This document shows, in pieces, positions 16,897 through 25,450 of a stretch of 34,061 nucleotides of DNA. Origin of the DNA: Mycoplasmatota bacterium. Its GTDB lineage: Bacteria > Bacillota_I > Bacilli_A > RF39 > UBA660. The stretch spans positions 1-34,061 of the forward strand of contig JALFKQ010000019.1 in the NCBI GenBank assembly GCA_022774645.1, read 5' to 3'. Position numbers and translations under genes: made by a program. A model generated the notes under the pieces. The model was given only the letters and a program-made list of their open reading frames with translations. It was not told the origin of the DNA and made no database searches. The number at the start of each line of letters is the position of its first letter. Positions within the stretch are counted from its first letter, which is position 1.

Positions 16897-18540
16897 TTAT
16901 TCAAAATAACTATTTCCTATAAATTCTCTAAGTACACTTGTATAAGGTACCGCATCACTTGGTATAGTTAAAAATCTATCTAAGAATTTAAGTATTCTTA
17001 TTGCTTCTTCATAACAATCATTATTTTTATCTACTGAATAAAGTAATGGTTCAGCATAAGTTCTAAGAACACCAATTTCATAAGATAATGCAGTATTTAT
17101 AACCATATCTGCTTCTCTTTGATATGGATAAACATATTCTTCTTCACTACTTCTCATACCTTTCCAAGCTTCAAGAGTATCAGTAGCACTATAACCTCTA
17201 TGTTTATAATCTCTAACCATTCTTCTTAAAAGTCTTAAATCAGTAGTAGAAATATGATTATGTCTATCAAGTCCAAGCGGTGTAAATGGACTAATATATA
17301 TTTTTAACTTATTTTTCTTATCTATACTAGAACTTAACTTTTCATTAATTGCATGAAGTCCTTCTACTATAAGTATTTGATTTTCTTTTAATGAAATAGC
17401 TTTTCCTTTATATTCTTTTTCACCAGTTATAAAATTATAAGTTGGTTTAATAATTTCATCTCCTGAAAGTAAACTCTTAATATGAGAATTAAATAATTTT
17501 ATATCAAGTGCTTCAACTATTTCATATTCATAACTACCATCAGGTTTTCTCGGAGTATCTTTTCTATCAACAAAGTAATCATCTGTTGATAATACTAATG
17601 TATCATATCCTTTAGCATTTAAATAAAGTGCTAGTTTCTTAGATGTAGTTGTTTTTCCTGATGAAGATGGTCCACTTATATATATAGCTTTGATATTTTT
17701 ATCTTTAACTACCTTATCAACTACTTCTCTTATATTTTCATCATAAAGAATTTCATTCTTTTGAATATAATCATCTATTTTACCATTACATATTATTTTA
17801 TTAATATCTCCCGCATATCTAACACCAAGTGTACTAAGTTTCTTTTCATATTTCTTGAATGCTTCTAATACTTTTGGTGATGGTTCAAACTTAGGAACAA
17901 CATTATCGATTGGATAACTAATCGCTACACCATAAGGTGAAACATAAGTCAAATCAAATCTTTTTAATATCTTAGTAGAAGCAGGCATAATATAATAAAA
18001 ATAATTATATAAGTCACCAAGTTCACACATAGTAACTGAATCTTTAGTCATAAATGAATAATTAGTCATCTTCTCTTCTTCATTTACACTTTTACAATAT
18101 TCATATGCATCATCTCTAGCTACACTAATATTTCTAAAAGGAATATCTCTTTTAATTATTTCTTTCATCTTCTTCTTTATTGATGATACTACTGAATAAT
18201 CTACTTGTCTCTTCATTTGTATTTCAGTGTAAAGAGATTTATCAAGTGAATGCTTAATATATACAACAGCTCTATCATCGTATAATTCCTTAACAGCTAA
18301 AAGATATACATAAGTAAGACCCTTCATGTATATTTTTCTACCAATTCTACTTGCTATAGTTATATAATTTACATATGAATCATTTGTTATTTCTGTTTCA
18401 CTACTAACTATTTTTCCATTTATTCTAAGAGCAATAACTTGATCATTATTTAACATATTCATTATTTCTCTTACAGTAATACCACTTTTTACAGTTAATA
18501 TATTACTGTCTTCAAATATAAGTTTAATTTCTTTTTCCAC
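16897..18540 (-). CDS. TGS-domain / uridine kinase-like fusion protein
   Basis: 547 residues. N-terminal TGS-like ubiquitin-fold domain (1-62), then a region resembling the ThrRS/AlaRS second additional domain (about 65-200), then a P-loop kinase domain of the uridine kinase/phosphoribulokinase type with GPSSSGKTTTSKK at 290-302, LSTDDYFVDR, the Walker-B-like LIVEGLHAIN and RLLRRMVRDYKHRG. This ThrRS-like/uridine kinase architecture is widespread in Bacillota, with poorly known function; annotating it simply as uridine kinase overstates the evidence. The start codon is GTG, with GAGG about 9 nt upstream. A good promoter lies at 18566-18594. Confidence 0.9.
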   Translation of the reverse strand: MEKEIKLIFEDSNILTVKSGITVREIMNMLNNDQVIALRINGKIVSSETEITNDSYVNYITIASRIGRKIYMKGLTYVYLLAVKELYDDRAVVYIKHSLDKSLYTEIQMKRQVDYSVVSSIKKKMKEIIKRDIPFRNISVARDDAYEYCKSVNEEEKMTNYSFMTKDSVTMCELGDLYNYFYYIMPASTKILKRFDLTYVSPYGVAISYPIDNVVPKFEPSPKVLEAFKKYEKKLSTLGVRYAGDINKIICNGKIDDYIQKNEILYDENIREVVDKVVKDKNIKAIYISGPSSSGKTTTSKKLALYLNAKGYDTLVLSTDDYFVDRKDTPRKPDGSYEYEIVEALDIKLFNSHIKSLLSGDEIIKPTYNFITGEKEYKGKAISLKENQILIVEGLHAINEKLSSSIDKKNKLKIYISPFTPLGLDRHNHISTTDLRLLRRMVRDYKHRGYSATDTLEAWKGMRSSEEEYVYPYQREADMVINTALSYEIGVLRTYAEPLLYSVDKNNDCYEEAIRILKFLDRFLTIPSDAVPYTSVLREFIGNSYFE

Positions 18541-18565
18541 ACTATCAACCTCTACTATATATAAT

Positions 18566-18594
18566 ATAATAGCAAAATTTTTTAAATTTGTGAA
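18566..18594 (-). promoter_or_regulatory. SigA-type promoter of the TGS/uridine kinase-gap operon
   Basis: Minus strand TTCACA, 17-nt spacer, TATTAT, with TGC immediately before the -10 (extended -10 TGCTATTAT). The -10 ends about 25 nt before the GTG start. Confidence 0.65.
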
Positions 18595-18636
18595 TAATTA
18601 AGAGCATACTTTACTAAAATATTACTAGGAGGACAA

Positions 18637-19203
18637 ATGAAAATACCATTCATAGTAGACACAGATAGTAAAAAAGAAACAGTATACGATATATATTCAA
18701 AACTTTTAAAAGAAAGAATTATTTTTATAGAAGGAGAAATAAATGATGAAACAGCTAACCTTGTAGTTAGTGAACTTTTATATTTAGATTCAATTAGTAA
18801 TGATGATATAAATATTTATATTAATTCCCCTGGTGGCAGTATAACTGCTGGTATGGCTATATATGACACAATGAATTATATAAAAAGTGACACAATAACA
18901 ATAGGTATTGGTCTATGTGCATCTATGGCAGCATTTTTATTATCAAGTGGCACAAAAGGTAAAAGATGTTCACTTAGTAATACAGAAATAATGATTCATG
19001 AACCACTCGGTGGAGTTAATGGTCAAGCAACCGAAATAAAAATTGTTGCTGAAAGAATTTTAAAAATTAAGAAAAAACTCAACAAAATATTATCTAAAAA
19101 CACAAAAAAATCTCTTTCTAAAATAGAAAAAGATGTAGAAAGAGATTATTATATGGACAGTGATGAAGCACTTAAATATGGTATTATAGATAAAATTATT
19201 TAA
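18637..19203 (+). CDS. clpP: ClpP serine peptidase
   Basis: Proteolytic barrel subunit that works with Clp ATPases. 188 residues. The catalytic triad is intact: S96 in [10 protein letters not shown]121 in MIHEPLGG and D170 in [17 protein letters not shown] is also present. The substitutions C94 (usually Ala/Met) and E122 (usually Gln) suggest a diverged paralogue, possibly not the housekeeping copy. AGGAGG lies 5 nt before the ATG. It is one of only two plus-strand genes here; it is divergent from the uridine kinase-like gene and its stop overlaps the end of whiA by 8 nt, with no terminator between. Confidence 0.92.
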   Translation: MKIPFIVDTDSKKETVYDIYSKLLKERIIFIEGEINDETANLVVSELLYLDSISNDDINIYINSPGGSITAGMAIYDTMNYIKSDTITIGIGLCASMAAFLLSSGTKGKRCSLSNTEIMIHEPLGGVNGQATEIKIVAERILKIKKKLNKILSKNTKKSLSKIEKDVERDYYMDSDEALKYGIIDKII

Positions 19204-20104
19204 GCATTTCTTTTATTTTTCTAAATCTATGATTAATACCACTCTTAGTAATAGGTCTTTCAGTTTCAGTACTTATTATCTCAGCTAGTTCTGCCATTGA
19301 ACTTTCTGGATATTTTTCTTTATAAATACATATATCTCTAATACCAGGTTCAAGCAAATCGAAATCTCTTGTTTCCCTTAATCTTCTTATAAGTTCTAAT
19401 TGCTCACTACTTGCCTGCATCATTTTATCAACATTAGCTTGTTCACAATTGTTAAGCCTATTTGTCATATTTTTATGATCTCTATATATTCTGATATCTT
19501 CATAATAAAATAGAGATGTTTTCGCATTTAACAATTTAATAAAATCACTAATCTTTTCACTCTCTTTTATATATACCATATAGTTTTTATCTCTCTTAAT
19601 AACTTTACTATTAAAATTAAATTCATTTAAAAGATTATTTACAAATTCAGCAGTTTCAGAATTAGCAATAACAAATTCAAGATGATATCTACTAGTCTTA
19701 GGATCATTAATACTACCACACATCATAAATACACCTCTAAGATATGCTTTTTTATCAAGTTCTTCATCTATTAAATAATCACTCGGAACATATAATCTTT
19801 CATTATTAATTTTAATACACAAATCACTTAAAATTAAATCAATCTTTTCATGTACACTTAAAAGAACAAGTTTATTTCCTCTTAAAGAATTAAAGCCAGT
19901 ATCCATTGTAATCTCTACATGATATATTTCTTTTATAAGCAAATATATTCTTCTAGCTACACTTATATTTTCTGAATATATTTCAAATTTATCATCATAT
20001 ATTTTTACAGCAATATTAAGTATTCCAGAAAGTTCAGCCATTTTTTCACTTTCACCATACTCAATACTAGATATTTCATTTTTAATATTACTAGTAAATG
20101 ACAT
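19196..20104 (-). CDS. whiA: WhiA, DNA-binding protein with LAGLIDADG-like fold
   Basis: 302 residues, close to the usual 310-320. Begins with [11 protein letters not shown] as WhiA proteins do; the central LAGLIDADG-like part includes [18 protein letters not shown] and YHLEFVI; the C-terminal helix-turn-helix contains [12 protein letters not shown] and the signature [13 protein letters not shown]. In actinobacteria WhiA controls sporulation division; in Bacillus it affects division and chromosome segregation. Often neighbours yvcJ/yvcK, which are not here. It has its own probable promoter (TGATATTAT at 20130-20122). The 3' end overlaps clpP on the other strand. Confidence 0.96.
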   Translation of the reverse strand: MSFTSNIKNEISSIEYGESEKMAELSGILNIAVKIYDDKFEIYSENISVARRIYLLIKEIYHVEITMDTGFNSLRGNKLVLLSVHEKIDLILSDLCIKINNERLYVPSDYLIDEELDKKAYLRGVFMMCGSINDPKTSRYHLEFVIANSETAEFVNNLLNEFNFNSKVIKRDKNYMVYIKESEKISDFIKLLNAKTSLFYYEDIRIYRDHKNMTNRLNNCEQANVDKMMQASSEQLELIRRLRETRDFDLLEPGIRDICIYKEKYPESSMAELAEIISTETERPITKSGINHRFRKIKEMLK

Positions 20105-20121
20105 AATTTTTCACCAAGACA

Positions 20122-20130
20122 ATAATATCA
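20122..20130 (-). promoter_or_regulatory. Extended -10 of whiA
   Basis: TGATATTAT on the minus strand, predicting a start point about 11 nt before the whiA ATG, just after GTC and next to GGTG. It sits directly below the preceding terminator. Confidence 0.5.
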
Positions 20131-20165
20131 TAAAAAGAAAAAGAATTCAAAAAATGAATTCTTTT
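20130..20165 (-). terminator. Terminator of the ftsE-ftsX-M23 operon
   Basis: Minus strand AAAAGAATTC and GAATTCTTTT (20165-20139), a 10-bp stem with a 7-nt loop followed by TCTTTTTATG. The stem overlaps the stop codon of the peptidase gene. Confidence 0.88.
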
Positions 20166-21351
20166 AATAATATCTTGTCTTAAATTTCTTACCTTTTGCA
20201 GGGAAATTAATAAAGTTTCTTGGATTGTTTCTTTTATCACTACTTGGTGATACTACACTTACTCCAAAGTGAAGATGTGGTCCAGTTGAACAAGCATCAT
20301 AACTTTCTCCACCACCACTAAGAGCGATAACAGTATTAGTATCTACTTTATCTCCAACCTTAACTTTAAATGCTGATAAGTGATAATAATATGTTTGAAC
20401 AGTTCCTACACCTTTTAAATTATGTCTTATATAAAGTTCATTACCACCGCAACTTGATCTAACAATCTTTTTAACAACAACACCAGGAGCAGAAGCATAA
20501 ACCTTAGTACCTGTTGATACACCAATATCTATACCATTATGAAGTCTCCAAGTATGTTTAGTTGGGTGAAATCTAAGTCCCCATTCACTATTAATCCATC
20601 CACTATTAACAGGTCTAGTTAACTTATTAGCAAAAGCAACACCTAAACACTCATTAATACTAGTCGTTTCTTTACATTTATTTTCTTTAAATATCTTTTC
20701 ATAATATTGAACTTCTCTTTTACTAGCAGCATATTCAGCCTCAGCATCAGTTTCATCCTTAATTAAATCTCCAAGAGTTAAATTCTTAGTTTTAAGTTTC
20801 TCTTCAAAATTCTTAATAGTTTGTTCACCTTTTTTAATATCTTCTTGTAATTGAACTTGTAATGCTTTATTTTCTTCAATTTTCTTATACATATCATCAA
20901 TTAAATCATCATTATATTTAGTAAGTTGTTCTACAACAGCTCCTCTATATATAAAATCAGTGAAATTCTTTGCTTGAAAAACATATTCTAAATAAACATT
21001 CTCACCTTCTGAAACTTGTAAAAATGAAAGTAAATTATCAATCTCTTTTTGTTTATTAATAATCTCTTCATCAAGATCAGCAATCTTATCATAAGCATCT
21101 TCAATAGCTTTATTGTTATCTTCTATCTCTTTATTTATTCTATCAATATCACTTTCCATACTTTTAATTTCTTTTTCAGTTTGATTTTTTCTAGAAGAAG
21201 CAGCTTGTCTTTCTCTATCGAGTTTAGCCATACTATTTTTTAAATCTTTTAATGATGAGTTCTGATTAACTGCATCAATATCATCAAGCTTTACAAATAC
21301 GAATATCGACACCAAAACAATAAATATAATTTTAAATATTTTCTTACTCAT
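20164..21351 (-). CDS. Secreted coiled-coil M23 (LytM) peptidoglycan endopeptidase, FtsEX partner
   Basis: 395 residues. Signal/TM 5-25; coiled coil about 30-115 and 150-235 (rich in E/K/I heptads); LytM domain 250-390. The zinc ligands and active-site residues look complete: H271 and D275 (LHNGIDIG), H324 (YYYHLS), and H359 and H361 (GPHLHFG). The layout is that of EnvC/PcsB/CwlO-type hydrolases that FtsEX activates through the coiled coil. Unlike E. coli EnvC, whose LytM domain is degenerate, this one should be catalytic. The ATG overlaps the TGA of ftsX (ATGA), which strongly supports partnership. Confidence 0.92.
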   Translation of the reverse strand: MSKKIFKIIFIVLVSIFVFVKLDDIDAVNQNSSLKDLKNSMAKLDRERQAASSRKNQTEKEIKSMESDIDRINKEIEDNNKAIEDAYDKIADLDEEIINKQKEIDNLLSFLQVSEGENVYLEYVFQAKNFTDFIYRGAVVEQLTKYNDDLIDDMYKKIEENKALQVQLQEDIKKGEQTIKNFEEKLKTKNLTLGDLIKDETDAEAEYAASKREVQYYEKIFKENKCKETTSINECLGVAFANKLTRPVNSGWINSEWGLRFHPTKHTWRLHNGIDIGVSTGTKVYASAPGVVVKKIVRSSCGGNELYIRHNLKGVGTVQTYYYHLSAFKVKVGDKVDTNTVIALSGGGESYDACSTGPHLHFGVSVVSPSSDKRNNPRNFINFPAKGKKFKTRYY

Positions 21352-22253
21352 ATCTTCAAATATTTCCTTACTGCTTTAAAGCTACCAAATGCTCCAACTA
21401 CTACACCTACAACTACTAAAACTAACATTACTGTATATATAATTGAACTTGGTTTAACAAGTTTAATAATTGCTGTAAATAATTGTCCACCTAATCTATC
21501 ATATAAATAACTATATCCAAAACAACAAATAATTACTGGTATAATTGATCCCATAAATCCAAGTATGATTCCCTCAAAAAAGAATGGTTGTCTTATAAAT
21601 GTATTACTAGCTCCAACAAGCCTTCTTATTTCAATTTCTCTTTTTCTTGATTGAATAGTTATTTTAATTGTATTAGATATTAAGAATGCTGTTACAACTA
21701 CAAGTGCTATAACAACTACATAAGTAACCTTCTTAACAACATCAAATATTTTAACTAATTCTTCAACACTACCCTCTCCATATTTAACTATATCAACTTT
21801 ACCAATTTTCTTAATTTCATTAACTGTTTCTTTAATATCAGCTAAATCATCAACTTTAACTAAATAAGTATCTTGAAGTGGATTAGTTTCTTCTGTGTAT
21901 TGTGACATAATGCTTTTAAATACTTCTGATTCTTTTTGCATATCAGTCTTAACAGATTCTTTTGAGTTAAATGTTACTCCACCTTCTTTAACATTAGGTA
22001 ATGATTTAAGTCTTACTCCAATAGATTCAATTTCTGTTTCAGTAACATTTCTATCTAAAAATACAACAATAGTCATATCTTTTTCTATTTCATTTGTAAA
22101 ATTATTAACATTACAAGATAATAATATACTAAAACCTACTAATATAAGAGTAATAGTTATACAAGATATACTAGCAAGCGATAAAGAAAAATTACGAAAA
22201 ACACCTTTAAAAGATTCTTTAATATTATTTTCTAAAATTCTAAATGCCTTCAC
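21348..22253 (-). CDS. ftsX: Cell division protein FtsX
   Basis: 301 residues, four TM helices in the classical FtsX pattern: TM1 about 20-50, a large extracellular loop (about 50-165) that contacts the hydrolase, then TM2 (about 175-195), TM3 (about 225-250) and TM4 (about 270-295). The cytoplasmic SRKREIEIRRLVGAS motif couples to FtsE. The start is GTG, overlapping the end of ftsE by 14 nt, with AAAGGAAG upstream. With FtsE it forms a transporter-like machine that switches on peptidoglycan hydrolysis. Confidence 0.96.
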   Translation of the reverse strand: MKAFRILENNIKESFKGVFRNFSLSLASISCITITLILVGFSILLSCNVNNFTNEIEKDMTIVVFLDRNVTETEIESIGVRLKSLPNVKEGGVTFNSKESVKTDMQKESEVFKSIMSQYTEETNPLQDTYLVKVDDLADIKETVNEIKKIGKVDIVKYGEGSVEELVKIFDVVKKVTYVVVIALVVVTAFLISNTIKITIQSRKREIEIRRLVGASNTFIRQPFFFEGIILGFMGSIIPVIICCFGYSYLYDRLGGQLFTAIIKLVKPSSIIYTVMLVLVVVGVVVGAFGSFKAVRKYLKI

Positions 22254-22938
22254 TCTTATATCTTCCTTTCATTGTATCTTTTACTACTAAACCTTTTTCA
22301 ATAACAATAACTCTTTTTTTCATTTTATTAACTATATCTTTATCATGAGTAGCCATTATTATTGTAGTTCCAAGATCTTTATTAATATTATCTATTACAT
22401 TCATAATTTCCATAGATGTTTCTGGATCTAAATTACCAGTTGGTTCATCACATATAAGAACTTTTGGATCATTAACAATAGCTCTTGCAATAGATACTCT
22501 TTGTTGTTCTCCACCACTAAGTTCATCAGGATAACTTCTAAGTTTATCTTTAAGACCAACTTGTTCAATAGCTTTAAGAGTTCTCTTTCTTATATCCTTT
22601 TCAGGAAGTCCATATACTTCAAGAGCAAAAGCTACATTCTCATAAACAGTTAGTTTAGGTAATAACTTATAATCTTGAAAAACTATTCCTAATTTTCTTC
22701 TTAATTTATATACTTTTCCATTTCTTAACTTTGAAACATTAACTCCACCAACATATACTTCTCCTCTTGATGGTTTTTCTTGTCTATATAAAAGTTTAAT
22801 GAGTGTACTTTTACCACTTCCTGATGCCCCTATTACAAATACAAATTCACCTTTTGATATTTCTAAGTTAACATCACATAAAGCTGTTACACCATTAGGA
22901 TATCTTTTATATATATTTTTAAGTTCTATTAATTGCAT
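22240..22938 (-). CDS. ftsE: Cell division ATP-binding protein FtsE
   Basis: 232 residues; ABC ATPase. Walker A GASGSGKST (37-45), Q-loop VFQDY, signature LSGGEQQRVSIARA (140-153), Walker B LICDEPTGNLDP (D164, E165) and switch His in ATHD. First gene of ftsE-ftsX-M23 peptidase. The ATG has GGAGG 7 nt upstream, and a full-consensus promoter lies 21-49 nt upstream. Confidence 0.97.
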   Translation of the reverse strand: MQLIELKNIYKRYPNGVTALCDVNLEISKGEFVFVIGASGSGKSTLIKLLYRQEKPSRGEVYVGGVNVSKLRNGKVYKLRRKLGIVFQDYKLLPKLTVYENVAFALEVYGLPEKDIRKRTLKAIEQVGLKDKLRSYPDELSGGEQQRVSIARAIVNDPKVLICDEPTGNLDPETSMEIMNVIDNINKDLGTTIIMATHDKDIVNKMKKRVIVIEKGLVVKDTMKGRYKSEGI

Positions 22939-22958
22939 ATATCCTCCATTAACAATAT

Positions 22959-22987
22959 ATTATAAATATTATGAAGCTAATTGTCAA
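22959..22987 (-). promoter_or_regulatory. Full-consensus SigA promoter for ftsE-ftsX-M23
   Basis: TTGACA (22987-22982), exactly 17 nt, TATAAT (22964-22959). The -35 lies within the last codons of yitT. The predicted start point is about 14 nt before the ftsE ATG. Confidence 0.85.
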
Positions 22988-23888
22988 AAGACAATTTTTT
23001 CCTTTTAGTCCCGCCAAGAACTTCATAACAATCACTTACAACTATAAATGCATCACTATCTATTTCATGAATAGCATTTTTTAACATTGTATATTTTTCT
23101 GTTGGTACTACACACATAAGCATCTTTTTTCTCTTATGAGTAAATGCACCCTTTGTATCAAATTCAGTAACTCCACTTTCAATAATTTTAAGTATAAAAT
23201 CCTTTACTTCATCTTCCTTAGAAGTATGAATAAAGAATGTTTTAGAATCACTTATACCAATTAACATCTTATCAACAATTGAAGTAGAAATAACCATTAT
23301 TATTAATGAATACATAAGAGCAGTATATCCAAAAACAGCACCACCACATAAAATAATTATTATTGAAATTGCTCTTAGTATTTTACCAAGTGGCATAGAA
23401 ATATATTTTTGTAATATTCTACCAAGAATACTAGTTCCACCTGTATTAAAACCAGACTTATAGACTAAACTCTCACCAAATCCACCAGCTACACCATATC
23501 CAAGCACATATAATAATATATTATCAAATTTAAAATTTATAAGTTCTGGAATATTTTCTGTTGTGTATAAAAATATAGTAAACACAGTAGCTCCAATTAT
23601 ACTCATTAAAGATTCTTTAAATCCAAGAGTGAATAAACTAATTATAATAAATATTATATTACCAACTAATATAACAAAGTTAACATTTATATTTGAAAAG
23701 AAGTGATTTAGAATAACACCGACTCCCCCTAAACCTCCTGATACAAAGTTATTAGGGACACAAAACAAATTAAAAGATAAAGCAGATATTAAAGTTCCAA
23801 TAACAAATAATACTGAACCCTTAAGACTCTGTTTTTGAATAACTCTATTTTTAATTTCACCACTATTTATTCTTTTAAATAACCTCAT
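22977..23888 (-). CDS. YitT family membrane protein (DUF161/DUF2179)
   Basis: 303 residues: N-terminal cytoplasmic segment, five or six TM helices (about 25-215) with the family motifs VPNNFVSGGLGGVG and YKSGFNTGGTSILG, then a cytoplasmic DUF2179 domain (about 225-300) with a GAFTHKRKKMLMCVV strand. The function of YitT proteins is not settled; transport has been proposed. GGAGA lies 9 nt before the ATG, and a perfect extended -10 (TGATATAAT) lies at 23916-23908. Separated from prfB by a terminator. Confidence 0.93.
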   Translation of the reverse strand: MRLFKRINSGEIKNRVIQKQSLKGSVLFVIGTLISALSFNLFCVPNNFVSGGLGGVGVILNHFFSNINVNFVILVGNIIFIIISLFTLGFKESLMSIIGATVFTIFLYTTENIPELINFKFDNILLYVLGYGVAGGFGESLVYKSGFNTGGTSILGRILQKYISMPLGKILRAISIIIILCGGAVFGYTALMYSLIIMVISTSIVDKMLIGISDSKTFFIHTSKEDEVKDFILKIIESGVTEFDTKGAFTHKRKKMLMCVVPTEKYTMLKNAIHEIDSDAFIVVSDCYEVLGGTKRKKLSFDN

Positions 23889-23907
23889 ACTCTAATTCTC
23901 CAGAATA

Positions 23908-23916
23908 ATTATATCA
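23908..23916 (-). promoter_or_regulatory. Extended -10 promoter of yitT
   Basis: TGATATAAT on the minus strand, 20 nt before the ATG; TAGAAA sits 17 nt upstream of the hexamer as a weak -35. Confidence 0.65.
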
Positions 23917-23959
23917 AATTTAATAATATATTTCTATTGCTTTATTTTCATCTTTACAC

Positions 23960-23989
23960 TCAATAAAAAACACTTACTTTCGTAAATGT
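23960..23989 (-). terminator. Terminator of prfB
   Basis: Minus strand ACATTTAC-GAAA-GTAAGTGT (23989-23970), an 8-bp stem with one G-U and a GAAA tetraloop, then TTTTTTATTG. It starts in the prfB stop codon. Confidence 0.85.
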
Positions 23990-25071
23990 TATATTTTTAA
24001 ATAAGATTCTAAAAATTCTTTTATATCTCCATCAAGTACCTTATCAACATTTGAAGTTTCATAACCACTTCTTGTATCTTTAACAAGAGTATAAGGACAC
24101 ATTACATAACTACGAACTGCACTTCCAAAGTTAACATCCATAACATCTCCTTTAAGAGATTTAATTTTATCATTAAATTCTTTTTGATTTAAAAGATATA
24201 ATTTATTTTTTAACATATTAAGTGCTATCTCTTTATTTCTAAGTTGGCTTCTCTCTACTTGACTTGATACCACTATACCAGTTGGAATATGAGTGATTCT
24301 GACAGCTGAATCAGTTGTATTAACACCTTGTCCTCCACATCCACTTGATCTATAAACATCAATTCTTAAATCGCTATCCTTTATTTCAACATCCATATTC
24401 TTACTTATTTCAGGTGTCACAAGAACTGAAGCAAAAGAAGTATGTCTTCTACTATTACTATCAAATGGACTAATTCTAACAAGTCTATGAACACCAGTTT
24501 CACCTTTTAAATAACCAAATGCATAATAACCCTTTACAAGAATAGTACATCCTTTAATCCCAACTTCTTCACCATCTTGTTTACTTAATATTTCATATTT
24601 ATAATCGTTCTTATCAAAATATCTAGTATACATCCTAAGTAACATATTAGCCCAATCATTACTTTCAGTGCCGCCAGCTCCACTATGTATTTCAACATAA
24701 GCATTATTACTATCAAATTCACCGCTAAGTAATGCAAATAATTTAAGCTTAGATAATGATTCATCAATAGATGAAAGTTCATCAGTAATAAGAACCATAT
24801 CAGATTCACTTATACCTAAATTAATTATTTCTTTAACATCATTTATAGATTCACTAACACTATCATATTGTTTACAAATATCCCTTAAACTTTTAAGTTC
24901 TGAAAGTACATCCTTTGCTTTATCCATATCATTCCAAAAAGAAGCATCGTTAGAAATACTTTCAAGTTCACTCACTCTTTCTTTTTTGTTAACAATATCA
25001 AGTTTATTACCTATATCATTAATAAGACTAATGAATTCATCTAATTTTTTTAATATATCTTTTTGTTCCAT
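23989..25071 (-). CDS. prfB: Peptide chain release factor 2 (no programmed frameshift)
   Basis: Releases peptides at UAA and UGA. 360 residues, full length in one frame. SPF anticodon-like tripeptide in VRISPFDSN; GGQ in SGCGGQGVNTTDSAVRI, where most RF2s have GAGGQHVN. At the point where many bacteria need a +1 frameshift (CTT-TGA-C), this gene reads CTT-GAT in frame (25002-24997), encoding the same L-D junction, so RF2 autoregulation by frameshifting is absent. An in-frame TAG lies 9 nt before the ATG, so the start is fixed. No ribosome site fits between them, and the -10 ends 6 nt before the ATG. Confidence 0.96.
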   Translation of the reverse strand: MEQKDILKKLDEFISLINDIGNKLDIVNKKERVSELESISNDASFWNDMDKAKDVLSELKSLRDICKQYDSVSESINDVKEIINLGISESDMVLITDELSSIDESLSKLKLFALLSGEFDSNNAYVEIHSGAGGTESNDWANMLLRMYTRYFDKNDYKYEILSKQDGEEVGIKGCTILVKGYYAFGYLKGETGVHRLVRISPFDSNSRRHTSFASVLVTPEISKNMDVEIKDSDLRIDVYRSSGCGGQGVNTTDSAVRITHIPTGIVVSSQVERSQLRNKEIALNMLKNKLYLLNQKEFNDKIKSLKGDVMDVNFGSAVRSYVMCPYTLVKDTRSGYETSNVDKVLDGDIKEFLESYLKI

Positions 25072-25077
25072 ACAAAA

Positions 25078-25106
25078 ATTCTATCACAAATAATAACTAT
25101 TTCCAA
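25078..25106 (-). promoter_or_regulatory. Promoter of prfB, predicting a leaderless mRNA
   Basis: TTGGAA (25106-25101), 17-nt spacer, TAGAAT (25083-25078) with TGA directly before it (extended -10). Only 6 nt separate the -10 from the ATG at 25071, so transcription would start at or next to the ATG. Confidence 0.6.
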
Positions 25107-25109
25107 TAA

Positions 25110-25400
25110 TTATAATGTTAATATTTGTTTACTTTCTATCTCGCCAACAATAAAATCTACTTCACTAAGAGTATAATCTTTCTTTTTAAAATCAACAATA
25201 GCTCTTGTACAATCTGTATTAAAATGAACAAAATCATTTAAATTAGCTACCTTTTCTCCTTTAAAATTAATACCACTACCATAATAAAGACTTAATAATA
25301 AACCATATGGAATATGATAATCTAAACATTCGTCATCTAATCTTCTAACATTATATACTCCATATTCTTTTTCATACTTATAACCATATTGTATAACCAT
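25110..25400 (-). CDS. Hypothetical small protein
   Basis: I do not recognise it. 96 residues from the ATG at 25400; a GTG 9 nt upstream is possible, but GGGGTGA is better spaced for the ATG. Soluble, rich in Tyr and acidic residues, with no TM, signal or metal motif. The middle reads HIPYGLLLSLYYGSGI and the C-terminus looks like alternating strand and helix. It lies between a terminator and prfB (38-nt gap). A TGTTAGAAT extended -10 at 25427-25419 probably drives it, possibly reading on into prfB. Confidence 0.65.
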   Translation of the reverse strand: MVIQYGYKYEKEYGVYNVRRLDDECLDYHIPYGLLLSLYYGSGINFKGEKVANLNDFVHFNTDCTRAIVDFKKKDYTLSEVDFIVGEIESKQILTL

Positions 25401-25418
25401 ACCATTCACCCCAGCCTT

Positions 25419-25427
25419 ATTCTAACA
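25419..25427 (-). promoter_or_regulatory. Extended -10 of the 25110-25400 gene
   Basis: TGTTAGAAT on the minus strand, overlapping the T-run of the preceding terminator; predicted start about 12 nt before the ATG. Confidence 0.45.
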
Positions 25428-25449
25428 AAAAAAGGTATCAAAAGATACC
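25426..25449 (-). terminator. Terminator of the InlB-repeat gene
   Basis: Minus strand GGTATC-TTTT-GATACC (25449-25434) followed by TTTTTTTG. It begins right after the stop codon of the upstream gene. Confidence 0.85.
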
Positions 25450-25450
25450 C

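Noticed and set aside
22977-22999. Plus-strand terminator-like hairpin AATTGTC-AAAA-GACAATT plus T-run
   Set aside because: No plus-strand gene ends here; it encodes the last yitT residues and supplies the ftsE -35.
24585-24809. Second minus-strand frame inside prfB
   Set aside because: Lies wholly within a conserved gene, in another frame, without a ribosome site.
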